Assembly (NCBI GenBank): GCA_963580285.1
Contig: OY757011.1
Span: forward strand, 199,967,644 to 200,031,643
From: Lucinisca nassula
Taxonomy: Eukaryota; Mollusca; Bivalvia; Lucinida; Lucinidae
DNA length: 64,000 nt
Reading direction: 5' to 3'
The notes under the pieces were generated by a model that ran no database searches, had not been told where the DNA came from, and saw only the letters and a list, made by a program, of their open reading frames with translations. The position numbers and the translations under genes were made by a program. Each line of letters begins with the position of its first letter. Positions within the stretch are counted from its first letter, which is position 1. Below are positions 41,874-52,403 of this stretch, in pieces.

Positions 41874-42671
41874 TTGTTTTGGTCCCTGCAGACAAGGCCG
41901 CTAACAACGTCGTCGTTGTGTTACGGCTCCACTATGTTAACATGCTTAAGCAGGAGCTTGGTGGTACTAGCTGAAGAGAGAGTTATAGTAGATGAACATA
42001 TTTGTCATTCAGCCACCAAGTTTGCTGTGTGTGTTACAGAAGGCCAAGACAAGCTTCCTACGCTATACTGGTTACCAAAACTTCATAAAAGACCTTACAA
42101 AGCACGCTTTATTGCAAATTCTAGCTCTTGCACTACCACTGAACTTTCTAAATTATGAACTTCCTGTCTTACTGCTATTAAAACGCATGTGATTAAATAT
42201 TCTGCTAAAGTCTTTGGGAGATCAGGAAGAAATCTCTTTCGGTCTATAAAAAATTTGAATGAGGTTTCAAATAAAGTGAAATCCAGACGCTTTCGTGCTC
42301 AAGTCTGTCTACTTATGATTTTTCCACTCTTTACACTACACTTCCTCATAATCTTATAAAAGAAAAACTTAATGATTTAATTGAATGGACTTTTCACAGA
42401 GAAGATTCTCTCTAGCTTGCATGTAATGTCAGAAATGCACTTTTTACTTCTAAATAGCATTAGAATTATACACTTTGGTCATGTCAGAAAGTGTGTGATG
42501 CCCTCACCTTTCTACTTGACAATATTTATATAAGATTCGGTACTAAGTTATTTAGTCAAATTGTGGGTATTCAGATGGGTACGAATTGCGCACCTCTTGT
42601 GGTTGATCTGTTCTTGTATTGTTATGAAAGAGACTTCATGTTGTCGCTTTCCATTGATAACCAATCTGAAA
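41874..42671 (+). pseudogene. Penelope P2 reverse transcriptase, N-terminal part
   Basis: Broken frames carry DKLPTLYWLPKLHKRPYKARF (about 42050), then a segment matching the finger region. A stop interrupts near 42416 (LYLACN is degraded). KVCDALTFLLDNIYIRFGTKLF and MGTNCAPLVVDLFLYCYERD (42491-42650) follow. Several stops and shifts show that it is a pseudogene. It stops at the Helitron, between two codons that are adjacent in P1. Confidence 0.75.
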
Positions 42672-44529
42672 CTAGAATTTGTTTTGCTACAAAAACACAG
42701 ATGTCTCCCCCGTTTTTGACCTCTAAGTATAACCTTGACATTGGAGGTATTGAGCTGGGTCTTGTGTGCAACACATCATCTAATGAAGATGAACATTTCT
42801 GCATAGTAACCCTAAAAATGTTCATAGAAAAATAAAAAAGTTATTGGCCGTAACCAAAAAAAAGCACTTTTTTACCTTTGACCTCTAAGTATGGCCTTGA
42901 CCTTTGATGTACAACACATCGTCTCATGATGGTTAACATTTCTGCCAAGTAATTTAATAATCCATCAAAGAATAAGGAAGTTATTGACTGTCCCTTTTTT
43001 TACCTTTGACCTCTAGGTATGACCTTGACATTGGAGGTATGGACCTTGGTCTTGCACATGACTCATGGGCTAATGACGTTGAACATTTCTGCATGGTAAC
43101 TTTATAAAGTCCAACCACAAATAAAAAAGTTACTGACTGGACACAACAAAAAAACAAACCTTTTTTTACCTCTGAACTCTTAGTATGACCTTGATCTTGG
43201 AGGTACTGACCTGGGTCTAGCATGCACCACATCGTCTCATGATGGTTAACATTTCTGCCAAGTAATTTCACAATCTATCCAGGAATAAGAAAGTTATTGA
43301 CTGAACACTAAAAAAGGCCCCTTTTTGTCCTTTGACCTCTTAGTTCGACCTTGACATTTGAGGTACCAATTTGGGTCATGCACGCAACACATCGTCTCAT
43401 GGTGGTTAACATTTCTGCCAAGTTATTTCAAAATCCATCTAAAAATAAGAAAGTTATTGACCGAACACAAAAAAGGCCCCCTTTTTTACATTTAACCTCT
43501 ATGTATGACCTTGACATTTCAGGTACCAAACTGGGTCATGCGTGCAACACATCATCTCATGGTGGTTAACATTTCGGCTATGCAATTTCAAAATCTATCT
43601 AAAAATAAGAAAGTTATTGACCAAACACAAAAAAGGCCCCTTTTTTGACTTTTGACCTCTATGTATGACCTTGAAATTTTAGGTACCAAACTGAATCCTG
43701 CATGCAACACATTGTCTCATAATAGTTAACATTTTCGCCAAGCAACTTCAAATTCTATCTAAAAATAAGCATGTTATTGACAAAACCTGAAAAAAGGCCC
43801 CTTTTTTTACCTTTGACCTCTAAGTTTGACCTTGACCTTTGAGGTACGAACCTGGGTCATGCACGCGACACATCGTCTTATATTGGTTAACATTTCTGCC
43901 AAGTGATTTCAAAATCCATCTCAAAATAAGAAAGCTATTGACCAAACATGAAAAAAGGCCCCTTTTTTTACCTTTGACCTCTAAGTATGACCTTGACCTT
44001 TGAGGTACCGACCTGCCTCATGCGCACCACACATCGTCTCATGGTTGTTAATATTTCTGCCAATTAATTTTAAAATCCATCTCAAAATAAGAAAGTTATT
44101 GACCAAACATGAAAAAAGTCCCCTTTTTTGACCTTTGACCTCTAAGTATGACCTTGACCTTTGAGGGACCGACCTGCCTCATGCGTACCACACATCATCT
44201 TATGGTTGTTAATATTTCTGCCAAGTAATTTTAAAATCCATCTGAAAATAAGAAAGTTATTGACCGGACACGATTTGCCCATACATATATACATACCGAC
44301 AAACTTCAAAGGGAGATAATTCACAAAGTATAAATGCGAGAGTTATAGTTCTTGCGCACTGCACGTCTTCTAATGCTGATTAATATTTATATGAAGTTTC
44401 GTGAAGATAGCTCTAACGGTTTTCAAGTTATAGAGCAGACACGAAAGTGTGACAGACGTACAGACAGACAGACGCCCGGGGGAAAAACAATAGGTCTCTC
44501 CGAAAAAATTTTTTTCGGGGGAGACATAA
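42672..44529 (-). mobile_element. Non-autonomous Helitron with 158-bp array, inserted in Penelope P2
   Basis: Minus-strand 3' end CTAG (42672-42675) with a GTTTT-gctac-AAAAC type hairpin beside it. The 5' end TTATGTCTCCCCC forms a hairpin at 44492-44528. The uninterrupted site in Penelope copies P1 and P3 shows that insertion was exactly between A (42671) and T (44530) with no duplication. Inside are ten ~158-bp units (gacctctaagtatgacc...), a conserved module with gagttatagttc, and a gacaga microsatellite. No Rep/helicase gene. Confidence 0.85.
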
Positions 44530-45231
44530 TTATTGAAGCTTTTAGTTCTACTTCTAGATATTTAGATGATTATTTAAACATTGACAATAGTTACTTTGAT
44601 GGTTTGATCAGTCAGATTTATCCCCTAGAACTTCAGTTAAACAAGGCAAATTCCTCTGATACCGACGCCCCCTTTTTGGATATACATTTATCTATTGTAG
44701 ATAGATTGGTTTCTTGCAAAATTTATGCTAAACGTGATGATTTTGATTTCGAGGTAAATTTTCCTTTTTTGGACGGTGATGTTCCTCATGCGACATCGTA
44801 CGGGGTTTATATTTCGCAGTTAATTTGATTCGCTAGAGTGTCTAGTCATGTATCCGACTTCAACACTCGTAATAAATTATTAACCGCTAAACTTCTTAAT
44901 CAGGGGTATAGGTATCATAAACTATGTAAAGCCTTTTCTAAGTTTTATAGACGTCATTCTGATTTGGTTTCAAAATTCAATGTTGGACTTAAAACACTTC
45001 TGCAACATGGCCTATCGGAACCCGAATTCTATGGTGACTAGAGTATATAAATTAAGAAAAATACATGCCTGTAATGACTTTAGTACCCAGTTTAGTAAAA
45101 TTGTTCGTCGATATAAAAAGATTGGGTACAACATAAATGTTATAAAACAGACTGCATGCATGGTGGTTAACCCAATCACGGTTGGCAACTTTGCTTCCCT
45201 CTTTGATTGCACACCAGTGGGTCGGGCTTAA
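44530..45231 (+). pseudogene. Penelope P2 reverse transcriptase, C-terminal part
   Basis: Resumes with IIEAFSSTSRYLDDYLNID (catalytic YLDD about 44557-44568) and continues through FNTRNKLLTAKLLNQGYRYHK to NPITVGNFASLFDCTPVG. A stop at about 44828 and a frameshift near 45035 interrupt it. Confidence 0.8.
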
Positions 45232-45699
45232 GATTATATGACGGTTCCAGGGTAAAAGCATAAAAGGAATTTTATTTTATTTTAGTATCCTTTATGTTGG
45301 TTGGCACCTGATGCTCCATCTTTGGTCCGGCCCCTCGGAGTCCAACTGTTGGTTTTCTTTTGCTCCAGCCGCGACAGAGGTAAGGTCAAGGATTATGCCC
45401 ATGTAAAATCGATTTAAGCCCCCAGTGGAATTCTTTCCACTGACCGTTCCAAGGCGGTTCTTCTGTGGCGGTTTATTTATGTTGTTGTTTGTTACTTACA
45501 GTGTGTATCACTTGTGTCTTTTTATTTTGGATGGCCATTTGGCCATTTTGTGGGAAAGTAACTGTCCTTATGGCCTTCCTTTGTTTAGGTTTCCATTATG
45601 GTCTGGTCGCTTCATGTTGGTATTTATTTCCCTTTGGTGTCTTTGATGGGTGGAGTAATTTAATTGTATCGATTCCTGATCTTTGTTTTACTTCTACTT
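45232..45699 (+). repeat. Penelope P2 3' region
   Basis: Non-coding tail shared with P1 and P3: gtaaaatcgatttaagccccc, the ccactgaccgttccaaggcgg block, then ccctttggtgtctttga and the terminal ttttacttctac. Confidence 0.8.
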
Positions 45700-46168
45700 C
45701 AATAAAAATCCTCAGGCACTATTTTTTCTTTGTTTTGTTTTCAGCCCTTTCAAGCTGATCGTTCATCAATTGTGGACAAAAAAGGGATTACCTGGAGAAA
45801 AACCACCTGACCTTCCTGGCAGAACGTGGCATCTCAGATGTGACCTAAGGGAGGTTTTTGAGTTCAGCTCATCATGAAATATGTGTCAAAGGCTGTCATA
45901 GTCAACTGCATCCTTCCTATATACGAGTACATGTAGCAGTATAGTGTAATAACATTTTTGTTTTAATTCATGAGTTCAGACTTGAACAGAAAGGTTGACT
46001 ACTGGTTAAAGACAATGCCAATAGACAGACAAATACACACAAAGTGGATTTCTATATTGTGCTATGATACAAGCAGGTATGACAAAAACATCTTTGAATA
46101 AGTAAACATTAAAGACGGAGTGGGAAAAAATTTCTTATTTCTCTATAAAAAACCAAGGTTCTCCTTAC
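45700..46168. other. Non-coding flank, possibly intron
   Basis: No repeat end or ORF is supported. It may be the intron downstream of the candidate exon at 46463-46658 (minus strand); the GTAAGGAG at 46161-46168 (minus) would be its donor before the SINE inserted. Confidence 0.35.
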
Positions 46169-46183
46169 AAAAACCCGCAACTT

Positions 46184-46449
46184 AGTTTATGTTAATTTAT
46201 TTTAGTTCGACTGTGATGAATGCTTCAAGCTTATTTGAATAGCCGTTGAACACCCATTCTGAATGTTATCACGCGTGCGAGAGAGAGGCAGTGAATTTTG
46301 TACCGCTGCTATCCATTCACACCTGGGTGGTGTTGGGCAGCTGCATTGTGTCTTGCCCAAGAGTACACCTTGCCTCTAATGGACGGATTCGAACCTACAA
46401 CCACTCGATCATGAGTGGAATGCGCTAACCACTGAGCTATTGAGGCCAC
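46184..46449 (-). repeat. tRNA-derived SINE with 13-bp target duplication
   Basis: The minus strand starts ggcctcaatagctcagtgg (A box TAGCTCAGTGG) and has a B box GGTTCGAATCC at about 46388-46398. The tRNA-like head folds only imperfectly (8-base anticodon loop), so it is not a functional tRNA gene. A body with cttgggcaagacac follows, and an AT-rich tail. The direct repeat AAACCCGCAACTT flanks it (46171-46183 and 46450-46462). Confidence 0.75.
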
Positions 46450-46462
46450 AAACCCGCAACTT

Positions 46463-46658
46463 GTGTTTCTAACAAGAAATATCCCTCTTTATCAGGAGCA
46501 GTGAAGTTATCAAACATTATCTCAACCAGATTAATACACTCACGTTTAGGTAAGATTCCATCTTTACTGTCAATGATTCTCACAGATTCTGGGGAATCCT
46601 TAGCAAAGGCACTACTAAATGACCTCTTCAGCTTCAAAAGAGATGAAATACCACCCTC
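46463..46658 (-). CDS. Candidate host exon, unidentified protein
   Basis: On the minus strand a pyrimidine-rich tract, ttttgtttcag (46659 upward), is a good splice acceptor. It is followed by 65 open codons reading EGGISSLLKLKRSFSSAFAK and then SPESVRIIDSKDGILPKREC, with normal protein-like composition. Without the SINE the frame would run through the duplication to a consensus donor GTAAGGAG (46161-46168), giving a ~211-bp internal exon of phase 0 to 1. The protein family is not recognised. It could also be a repeat-derived ORF; the splice signals and composition favour an exon. Confidence 0.4.
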
Positions 46659-46662
46659 CTGA

Positions 46663-47163
46663 AACAAAACAGTTAAAGCAACTTTTGCATTTTATACAAA
46701 TCACATGACAAAGATCAGCTTTACCAAATATTTGGACACAAAAAAAGCTTATGACCTGAACAAAGAATGTCGACCTTATTCAGACTGCTCCTAATCAGGG
46801 TTTACACTGTTTGGTACAGAACAAAAGCCTTTGCAGCAAAAATGAAATTTATAGTTTATGATTCTATAAAGCCTATTAAAAATTGTTGGAATGTTTGGGG
46901 TAAATACAGTAGCAATATAAATGAGCTAGCAATACTCAACTTGTGTACTTCAACCCTTTTTGTACCAATGGAACCTTCCTCCTTATACATGTATATGGCA
47001 GGGGTCCATTTCAAAATTTAGGGGTGACAGGTTGTGTTATCTTCAAAGTTTAATTGGAAAATAGCTGTAGAGTAGGCCCTGATCAGATGCCGTGTTCTGC
47101 GGCATCTGATCTGGGCCTGCACTGTTTGCAAGGGTACCTGCCTCTGTAGTTCCCTTTATAATA
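46663..47163. other. Non-coding stretch with a short palindrome
   Basis: Probably intron. 47075-47115 contains gatcagatgccg and cggcatctgatc as an inverted repeat followed by gggcctgcactgtttgc, related to 41640-41670. No gene is seen. Confidence 0.35.
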
Positions 47164-47171
47164 TTCTCAAG

Positions 47172-48609
47172 TAGGGGTGTAACGATGCATCGATAGTTCG
47201 ATGCATCACGATAGGGACTGCCTTGATAGCAATGCATCGATAGTACTTTGGACAATCGATAACTATTGCCGATAGTTCATTCAACTATCGATATTTTTTT
47301 TTTCTTGAATGGACTTTCAAAATATACCTGTACTGTTGTGCAATGCTGCAAATATTTTTGCTTAGGATATCCATGCAGCTGCAATCAGGACAGACTGATA
47401 AGCATTCACATATGTGCATGATGATCTGGGTCTTCGCTGGTCGCACATGTGTATCATATTTTTTTTTTTGCCGTGTGGCAATGAATTTCCAGCCGTCATT
47501 TTTGCACGTGCAGTTTAGGCAGTCAGAAAGCCTTTTCCCGCGTTTTTCAATAAAAACGTCAATGATAGTTTGTTCACACGCTTCATGCATGCAACTTTTT
47601 AAACACATGACAGTGAAACCTGTGCCACATGTGAAGGCTCAGATGAACCTACAAAGTCATATATAAATGTTTGCTGTTTACATTAGCCTTCCGTGGTATG
47701 GGACTAACCTCATTTCCCTGTTCAATTTTGAAGACATTTGCAAGATGCACAAGCTGATCTTTTGTATGAAGAAATCTTTGTTTTTGCTGTGTGCTGACTC
47801 ATTCACATAGGTAAATGTATAATAAAGGGTGGTATAATGCAGTTTAACTTGTTGTATATGTGACTCTTTTTGTGTCCAACAAACACGACAGCTAATAAGT
47901 ATTAGGACCAGATACTTGGTCTCCGTCTATCATTTACTTTCTTAAGGTGATTCTGGACATTCTGATTGTGGACAACCTGGGACAAACTGGCGTTTTTCTT
48001 TTTCGTGTGTCTTTCTATTATAATATCTTGAGGGATATTCCAGAAAAAAATAACAGGTCAAAACGGCCCAATTTCATTACATAATAACTTATGCCGTGCT
48101 CTGATTATGTAATATTATGTAATGATTAATCGGGTTACCTAATTAACTGAATCCACACATTTATTTACCAGAGGCGGCAAACATCAAACAATCGAAGAAG
48201 GATCAGCATGTGTCAGTTTCCACTAGAGGAAAATCTCAAAATGTGCATAGATAACCATCACTCTGGAAGCAGCAAGCTATTTTTTAGGCAGTGCATCCTT
48301 CTGTAGGGGGTGGGGGTTATAAAGAGCAGCTCCCCATGTTTTTTTTTTTTTCTGGAATAGCCCCGAGGGAATGAATGCTGATATTGAAACACGTAATAAA
48401 CATACAATGTTAGGCCATTGCAATTTTCCTAACTCGTTCTGTCACTCTTAGCCATTTTTATGTGGGTGATATAACATCCAGGAATCATTTATAACAGTTA
48501 CCCGATAGTATCGTGATAGTATGTCTCGATAGTGATAGTATCATGATAGTAGTTTCCACGATAGCAATACTATCATGATAGTCAAAACTGGCCTCGGTAG
48601 TCAACCCTA
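47172..48609. mobile_element. hAT-type non-autonomous transposon
   Basis: The left end TAGGGGTGTAACGATGCATCG and the right end (complement TAGGGTTGACTACCGAGG) are imperfect inverted repeats. Both continue into cgatag-rich subterminal repeats (47190-47295 and 48505-48585). Flanks ttctcaag (47164-47171) and atctcaag (48610-48617) form an 8-bp duplication with one mismatch, as for hAT elements. The interior has no transposase-like ORF. It is inserted at the 3' end of the LINE at 48670. Confidence 0.7.
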
Positions 48610-48699
48610 ATCTCAAGCCTCCAACTTATACATATCTTGACCCTTTTGTTCAAAACTAACTCAAACATCATCATCAGCGGATTTTTGATTAACGTGCAG

Positions 48700-51534
48700 G
48701 TACAGTGGCAAGGTCTAAATAAGTGGGCCCCCTTCCAGGTAGCTGGCTTGCTGCACGCATGGCAAATCTTACACCAGATCTCATGAGGATCGAAAGCAGA
48801 GAGCTTCCATTCTCTGCGATCTCTTTCTGTAAGCTTCTTCCAGGTCATATTGGGCCTTCCAGGCCCCCGCTTTCCACCTACCTGTATGTCACAGGCAGTC
48901 TTGACTGCACCGTTGGAGCATTCCACATGTCCATACCAGCGGAGCCTTCTCTCTTTCAGGATGAGGTCCAGGTCCTCAATGCCAAGATGCTCAAGTAACT
49001 CACTGGACCTGATAGTGACAGTGTCCTGTGGCTTGACATTGCAGATCTGTCTGATCATTGCCCTGTCATTCTGCTGAAGACGTTGGAGGTTTGGCTTTGT
49101 CTTTATCAATGGCCATGTCTCACTGGCATGGAGCATTGTGCTCGGCACACAAGAGCTGTACACATGGCCACGTGTCTTGAATGAGAGGTGGCAGGAAAAG
49201 AGAACTGGTAGCAACTCCTTGAATTTCTTCCAGGCTGTTTTCACACGTGATGTGGTTGAAAGGTCGCAACCACCCGCTGCTAAGAGCATATCACCTAGGT
49301 AGCAAAAGGAAGCTACAACCTCCAATTTGTCAGATCCGACTTGGACTTCCGTCTGTGGTCCGCCATCTAAGGGTCGTATAGTTCCTCGGCACCGTGTACA
49401 CCTGTAATCAGGGTCCTCTATCAAGCGCTTGAGCCCCCTGCATTTCTTGTCCACCCAGAACTTGCAACCATTACAGAAGATACTGTTGCTGCCCACTCCA
49501 GTGCAACACACAGCGCCGGCCCCCGCCCATAGGGGCTTGAAGAAATATATGGGCTGCATGATGCTTCCACGCAGAGCTGAATCCAGCCCGCACACTAGTA
49601 CTGGTAAACCCCTTAGAGGATCTAAGCCTGTCCAGGAACCGCGGTGCGAGGCGGACCGTCCATGCTAATAAACCCTATTGGTTTCATTGGGCGACAGGGG
49701 TTGAGATGTCATTTCATCTCAATTTTGGGAAAAAGTCCCACAAAATTGGAAGCAACATCTCCAAAATGACCTTTACAGTGCTGATGGGGACGTTAAACCT
49801 CAAATCAACCTACCAACACAGCGCATGGGAACTGGCCTGTACTCTGCAGAAGGTCCGGACCTGAACCACAGATCATGATCTTTGTCTTTTTGCATTCACT
49901 CTCAGCCCTTTCGCCTCCATTGCATCTTTCCAAGTTAAGAGCCTCCTGAACCATTCCTCAAGGGATTCAGCTATGATGACAAGGTCATCAGCATACATGT
50001 CCTCCCAGGGGACTCCAGAGGGAACTCGCATGACAAGGCTTCAAGCACGATGAAAAGCAGTGTGCTGAGAACAGAGCCTTGATGAACACCCACCTTCACT
50101 TCGAATTCTTCAGTGTAACCATCACCAACGCGGACACGGCTCCGAGCATTAGCATACATCCCTTGGACCAGTTGCACAATCCACCCTTCCACTCCAAGTT
50201 TTCTTAGTGCCCACCAGATGACTTTCCGAGGCACTCGATCAAATGCCTTCTCCAGGTCTACAAAAGCCATGTAAAGTGTCCTGTTGGCCGCCAGATACTT
50301 CTCCTGCAGCTGCCGTACAACAAAAATTGCATCTGTCGTACCTCTTCCTGGGACGAAGCCAAACTGGGAATCGTCAATGGACACCAACTGCCTAATGAGG
50401 CCATCCACAATCCTCTCCAGGACTTTCATAACCTGGTCTGTCAGCTTGAGACCACGATAGTTGCCCCATTGCAATGCATCGCCCTTGCCCTTGTAGAGAC
50501 AGACAATGAAACTCTGTTCCCAGTCACAGGGTACCTTTCTATCACGGATCATTGCAGCTGCAAAGTCACGGATCATTGAGGCATCGGCATCACCTGCAGC
50601 TCTGATCATCTCCACAACTATGCCAGAAGGGCCTGGTGCTTTGCCAGTCTTCAACTGAGAGATAGCCTTCTTAGATTGGGATGAGTGGCCCTTCAACTGG
50701 TGGTTCATCAGACAAGTGGTATGGGTCCCAGTCAAACTCAACATTGAGTAGCCTTTGGTAGTGTTCTAACCAGGCCCTCTGCTATGAGTCTTCACTCATT
50801 GATATCTCCCCTGCATCATTCTTTACTGGTTTGTCAGCTACAACATTGGCATTCTCTCTTCTCATCTGGTTAGCAAGGCGGTATACTTCTGAGGACTTAG
50901 GGTCAATATTGTTGTAGATCTCCTTCTCTGCTTCTTGGCGAGCATGGTGCACCGCACGTCTGGCTATGCGTTTGGCCGCAAAATATGATGCATGAGTGCC
51001 CTTACCAGTCTTCCATGCCTTAAAGGCTTGCCACTTGGCTGCAATGAGCTTATTAACATGCTCAATCCAACACCAGGTTTCACGACGCCAGCGGTGGGGC
51101 CGAGTTGTGCCGCACACCTCTTCAGTTGTCTTGAGCAGACCGGTCTTGATGCTGTTCCATATATCCTCAGTGATAGCATCAGCTACACCTGCTGAGGCAC
51201 TCACATGCTGGCTGAAAACCTCCTCGAAATGATTTCTTGTCTGAGATTCTTTCAGCTTCCAAACCTATAGTCTGGGGGTGCACTTGCGCTTGGGTTTACG
51301 TGGCACATCAATCCTCATGTTGCATACAAGAAGCTGATGTTGTAGGGCTACCTCCTCACCAGGGATCACTTTCACATCTGTGACAAGTTTGCGCATTGTC
51401 CTGCGGAAAAGGATGAAATGTATCTGTGTCACGGTGCTACCTGACTTGAACGTGATAAGATGACTGTCATGTTGAATCATCAACCTATCATCATTCATTA
51501 CTATGTTGATCATTGAATACGGCAAATATACCAA
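48700..51534 (-). pseudogene. LINE endonuclease-reverse transcriptase ORF, broken
   Basis: The pieces are as follows. 51265-51534 ends the endonuclease (SGSTVTQIHFILFRRTMRK, then ALQHQLLVCNMRIDVPRKPK). 50782-51204 is the linker. 50058-50744 is RT with GKAPGPSGIVVEMI, VDLEKAFDRVPRKVIWWAL and VHQGSVLSTLLF. After a frameshift, YADD lies at 49984-49995. 48700-49507 holds the C-terminal region with RLRWYGHVE and GKRGPGRPNMTWKK. The linker and endonuclease end resemble RTE/BovB-type ORFs (CFDP2-like in databases), so RTE is the best guess; CR1-group is the alternative. Stops and shifts make it non-functional. Confidence 0.7.
49517..49815 (+). repeat. SINE-like element inserted in LINE, second copy of the 14389 family
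   Basis: Starts cggcccccgcccatagg and ends gttaaacctcaaatcaacc. Flanked by ACACAGCGC (49508-49516 and 49816-49824). It carries an internal segment (about 49577-49625) that the 14389 copy lacks. Confidence 0.75.
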
Positions 51535-51583
51535 TATTTTTTGCTAAAAAATGTGAGTAGCTTTTGCAAATGTAGCTGCTACT

Positions 51584-51752
51584 TGTTGTGTTACTAATGA
51601 CGAAACAAACATATTGACTAAATTACTAATTTATTCAGCTCGATGTTATTAGCTCAATGATCTAAACACAAGTGGCCTAATGTTTTACCTACAAAAGTAT
51701 TTAAGAGGCTTCAGCAGCCCAAAGACCTAGCATGATAAAACCTGATACAACA
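51584..51752 (-). repeat. Gypsy D 3' LTR
   Basis: Preceded on the minus strand by the polypurine tract agaaaggggga (51753-51763). Matches 60864-61032 at 166 of 169 bases. Confidence 0.92.
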
Positions 51753-51763
51753 TCCCCCTTTCT

Positions 51764-52030
51764 CAGGAGAGACTTTACCGTTAAATGTTATCATGAACAC
51801 ATGTATGAAATAAATCTTGAGCTATCCTAGAAAATCATTATCAACTTTCCACATAACACAAATGTTTATTTCAGATATAATTTCTAACGGTAATTTAACT
51901 GACAGATGTAACATTGTATAAATTCTTTTGGCTGAGAATGAAATTAACCTTATGTGAACCATGATTATGTGTCTAATAAGTTTTCACGAAATATAAACAA
52001 ATGAAAACATGAGCTGCTCTAGCCAAGTCA
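51764..52030 (-). other. Gypsy D 3' untranslated region
   Basis: AT-rich sequence between the Pol stop and the polypurine tract; no gene is seen. Confidence 0.5.
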
Positions 52031-52403
52031 CTACAAATCTATCTGCAGTCTATCTGGAGGTTTTGAAATTCTACCAGAACGTGTGACAGTTACACCCTCA
52101 GGGAGTGTTTGTTGTACTTCCTTGGTAGGGTAACTGTTTAATAATCCATTGTTTTCACCACTGGGTTCGTGAATGCTTTCACCGTTCGCAGTCTGGTTCA
52201 GTTTTACTAAGTGCCGCCTATTACGTCTCACAATTCCACGTGGCGTATTTACTATGTACGATCGTGGGAAAATGGTATTTTTCATAACATTTCCCTCAGT
52301 CTGTAAGTTTTTCACATGTACCCTATCCCCGTTTTTTAGCGGTGGAAGAGGTCTCGCACGTTTACGTGAATCATAGTTCTTTTTTGTCTGTTCCTTATCA
52401 TAA
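52031..52403 (-). pseudogene. Gypsy D integrase C-terminal tail
   Basis: Encodes RARPLPPLKNGDRVHVKNL (SH3-like tail) and ends VTVTRSGRISKPPDRLQIDL before the stop. It continues the integrase frame that is cut by the Penelope insertion at 52404-54262. Confidence 0.8.

Larger units (their letters stand above)
41850..45699 (+). mobile_element. Penelope-like element P2, split by a Helitron
   Basis: Plus-strand RT coding sequence from about 41850 is interrupted at 42672-44529 by a Helitron, resumes at 44530 and runs to 45231. The standard Penelope 3' region follows, ending ttttacttctac at about 45699. This copy is more diverged than P1 and P3. Confidence 0.8.
48670..51534 (-). mobile_element. 5'-truncated RTE-like LINE
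   Basis: Minus-strand coding order is: end of an endonuclease domain (51534-51265), linker, reverse transcriptase (about 50750-49980), and a C-terminal region (49507-48700). A short gatgat tail near 48665-48680 marks the 3' end. It lacks the start of the endonuclease. A SINE is inserted at 49517-49815. Confidence 0.7.

Noticed and set aside
42720..44270. Regular ~158-bp repeats as a possible CRISPR-like array
   Set aside because: The units are contiguous tandem repeats without short unique spacers, in eukaryotic DNA, inside a Helitron.
42981..44324. Repeated minus-strand ORFs with NNFLIFRWILKLLGRN-type peptides, also at 55964-57221
   Set aside because: They follow the 158-bp repeat unit of the Helitrons and change frame from unit to unit; they are repeat shadows, not a gene family.
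46379..46447. Functional tRNA gene on the minus strand
   Set aside because: A and B boxes are present, but the anticodon loop and acceptor pairing are imperfect and a SINE body plus target duplication follow; it is a SINE head.
47285..47666. 107-codon ORFs on both strands inside the hAT-type element
   Set aside because: No BED zinc finger or hAT dimerisation motif is visible and both strands are equally open; not enough to call a transposase.
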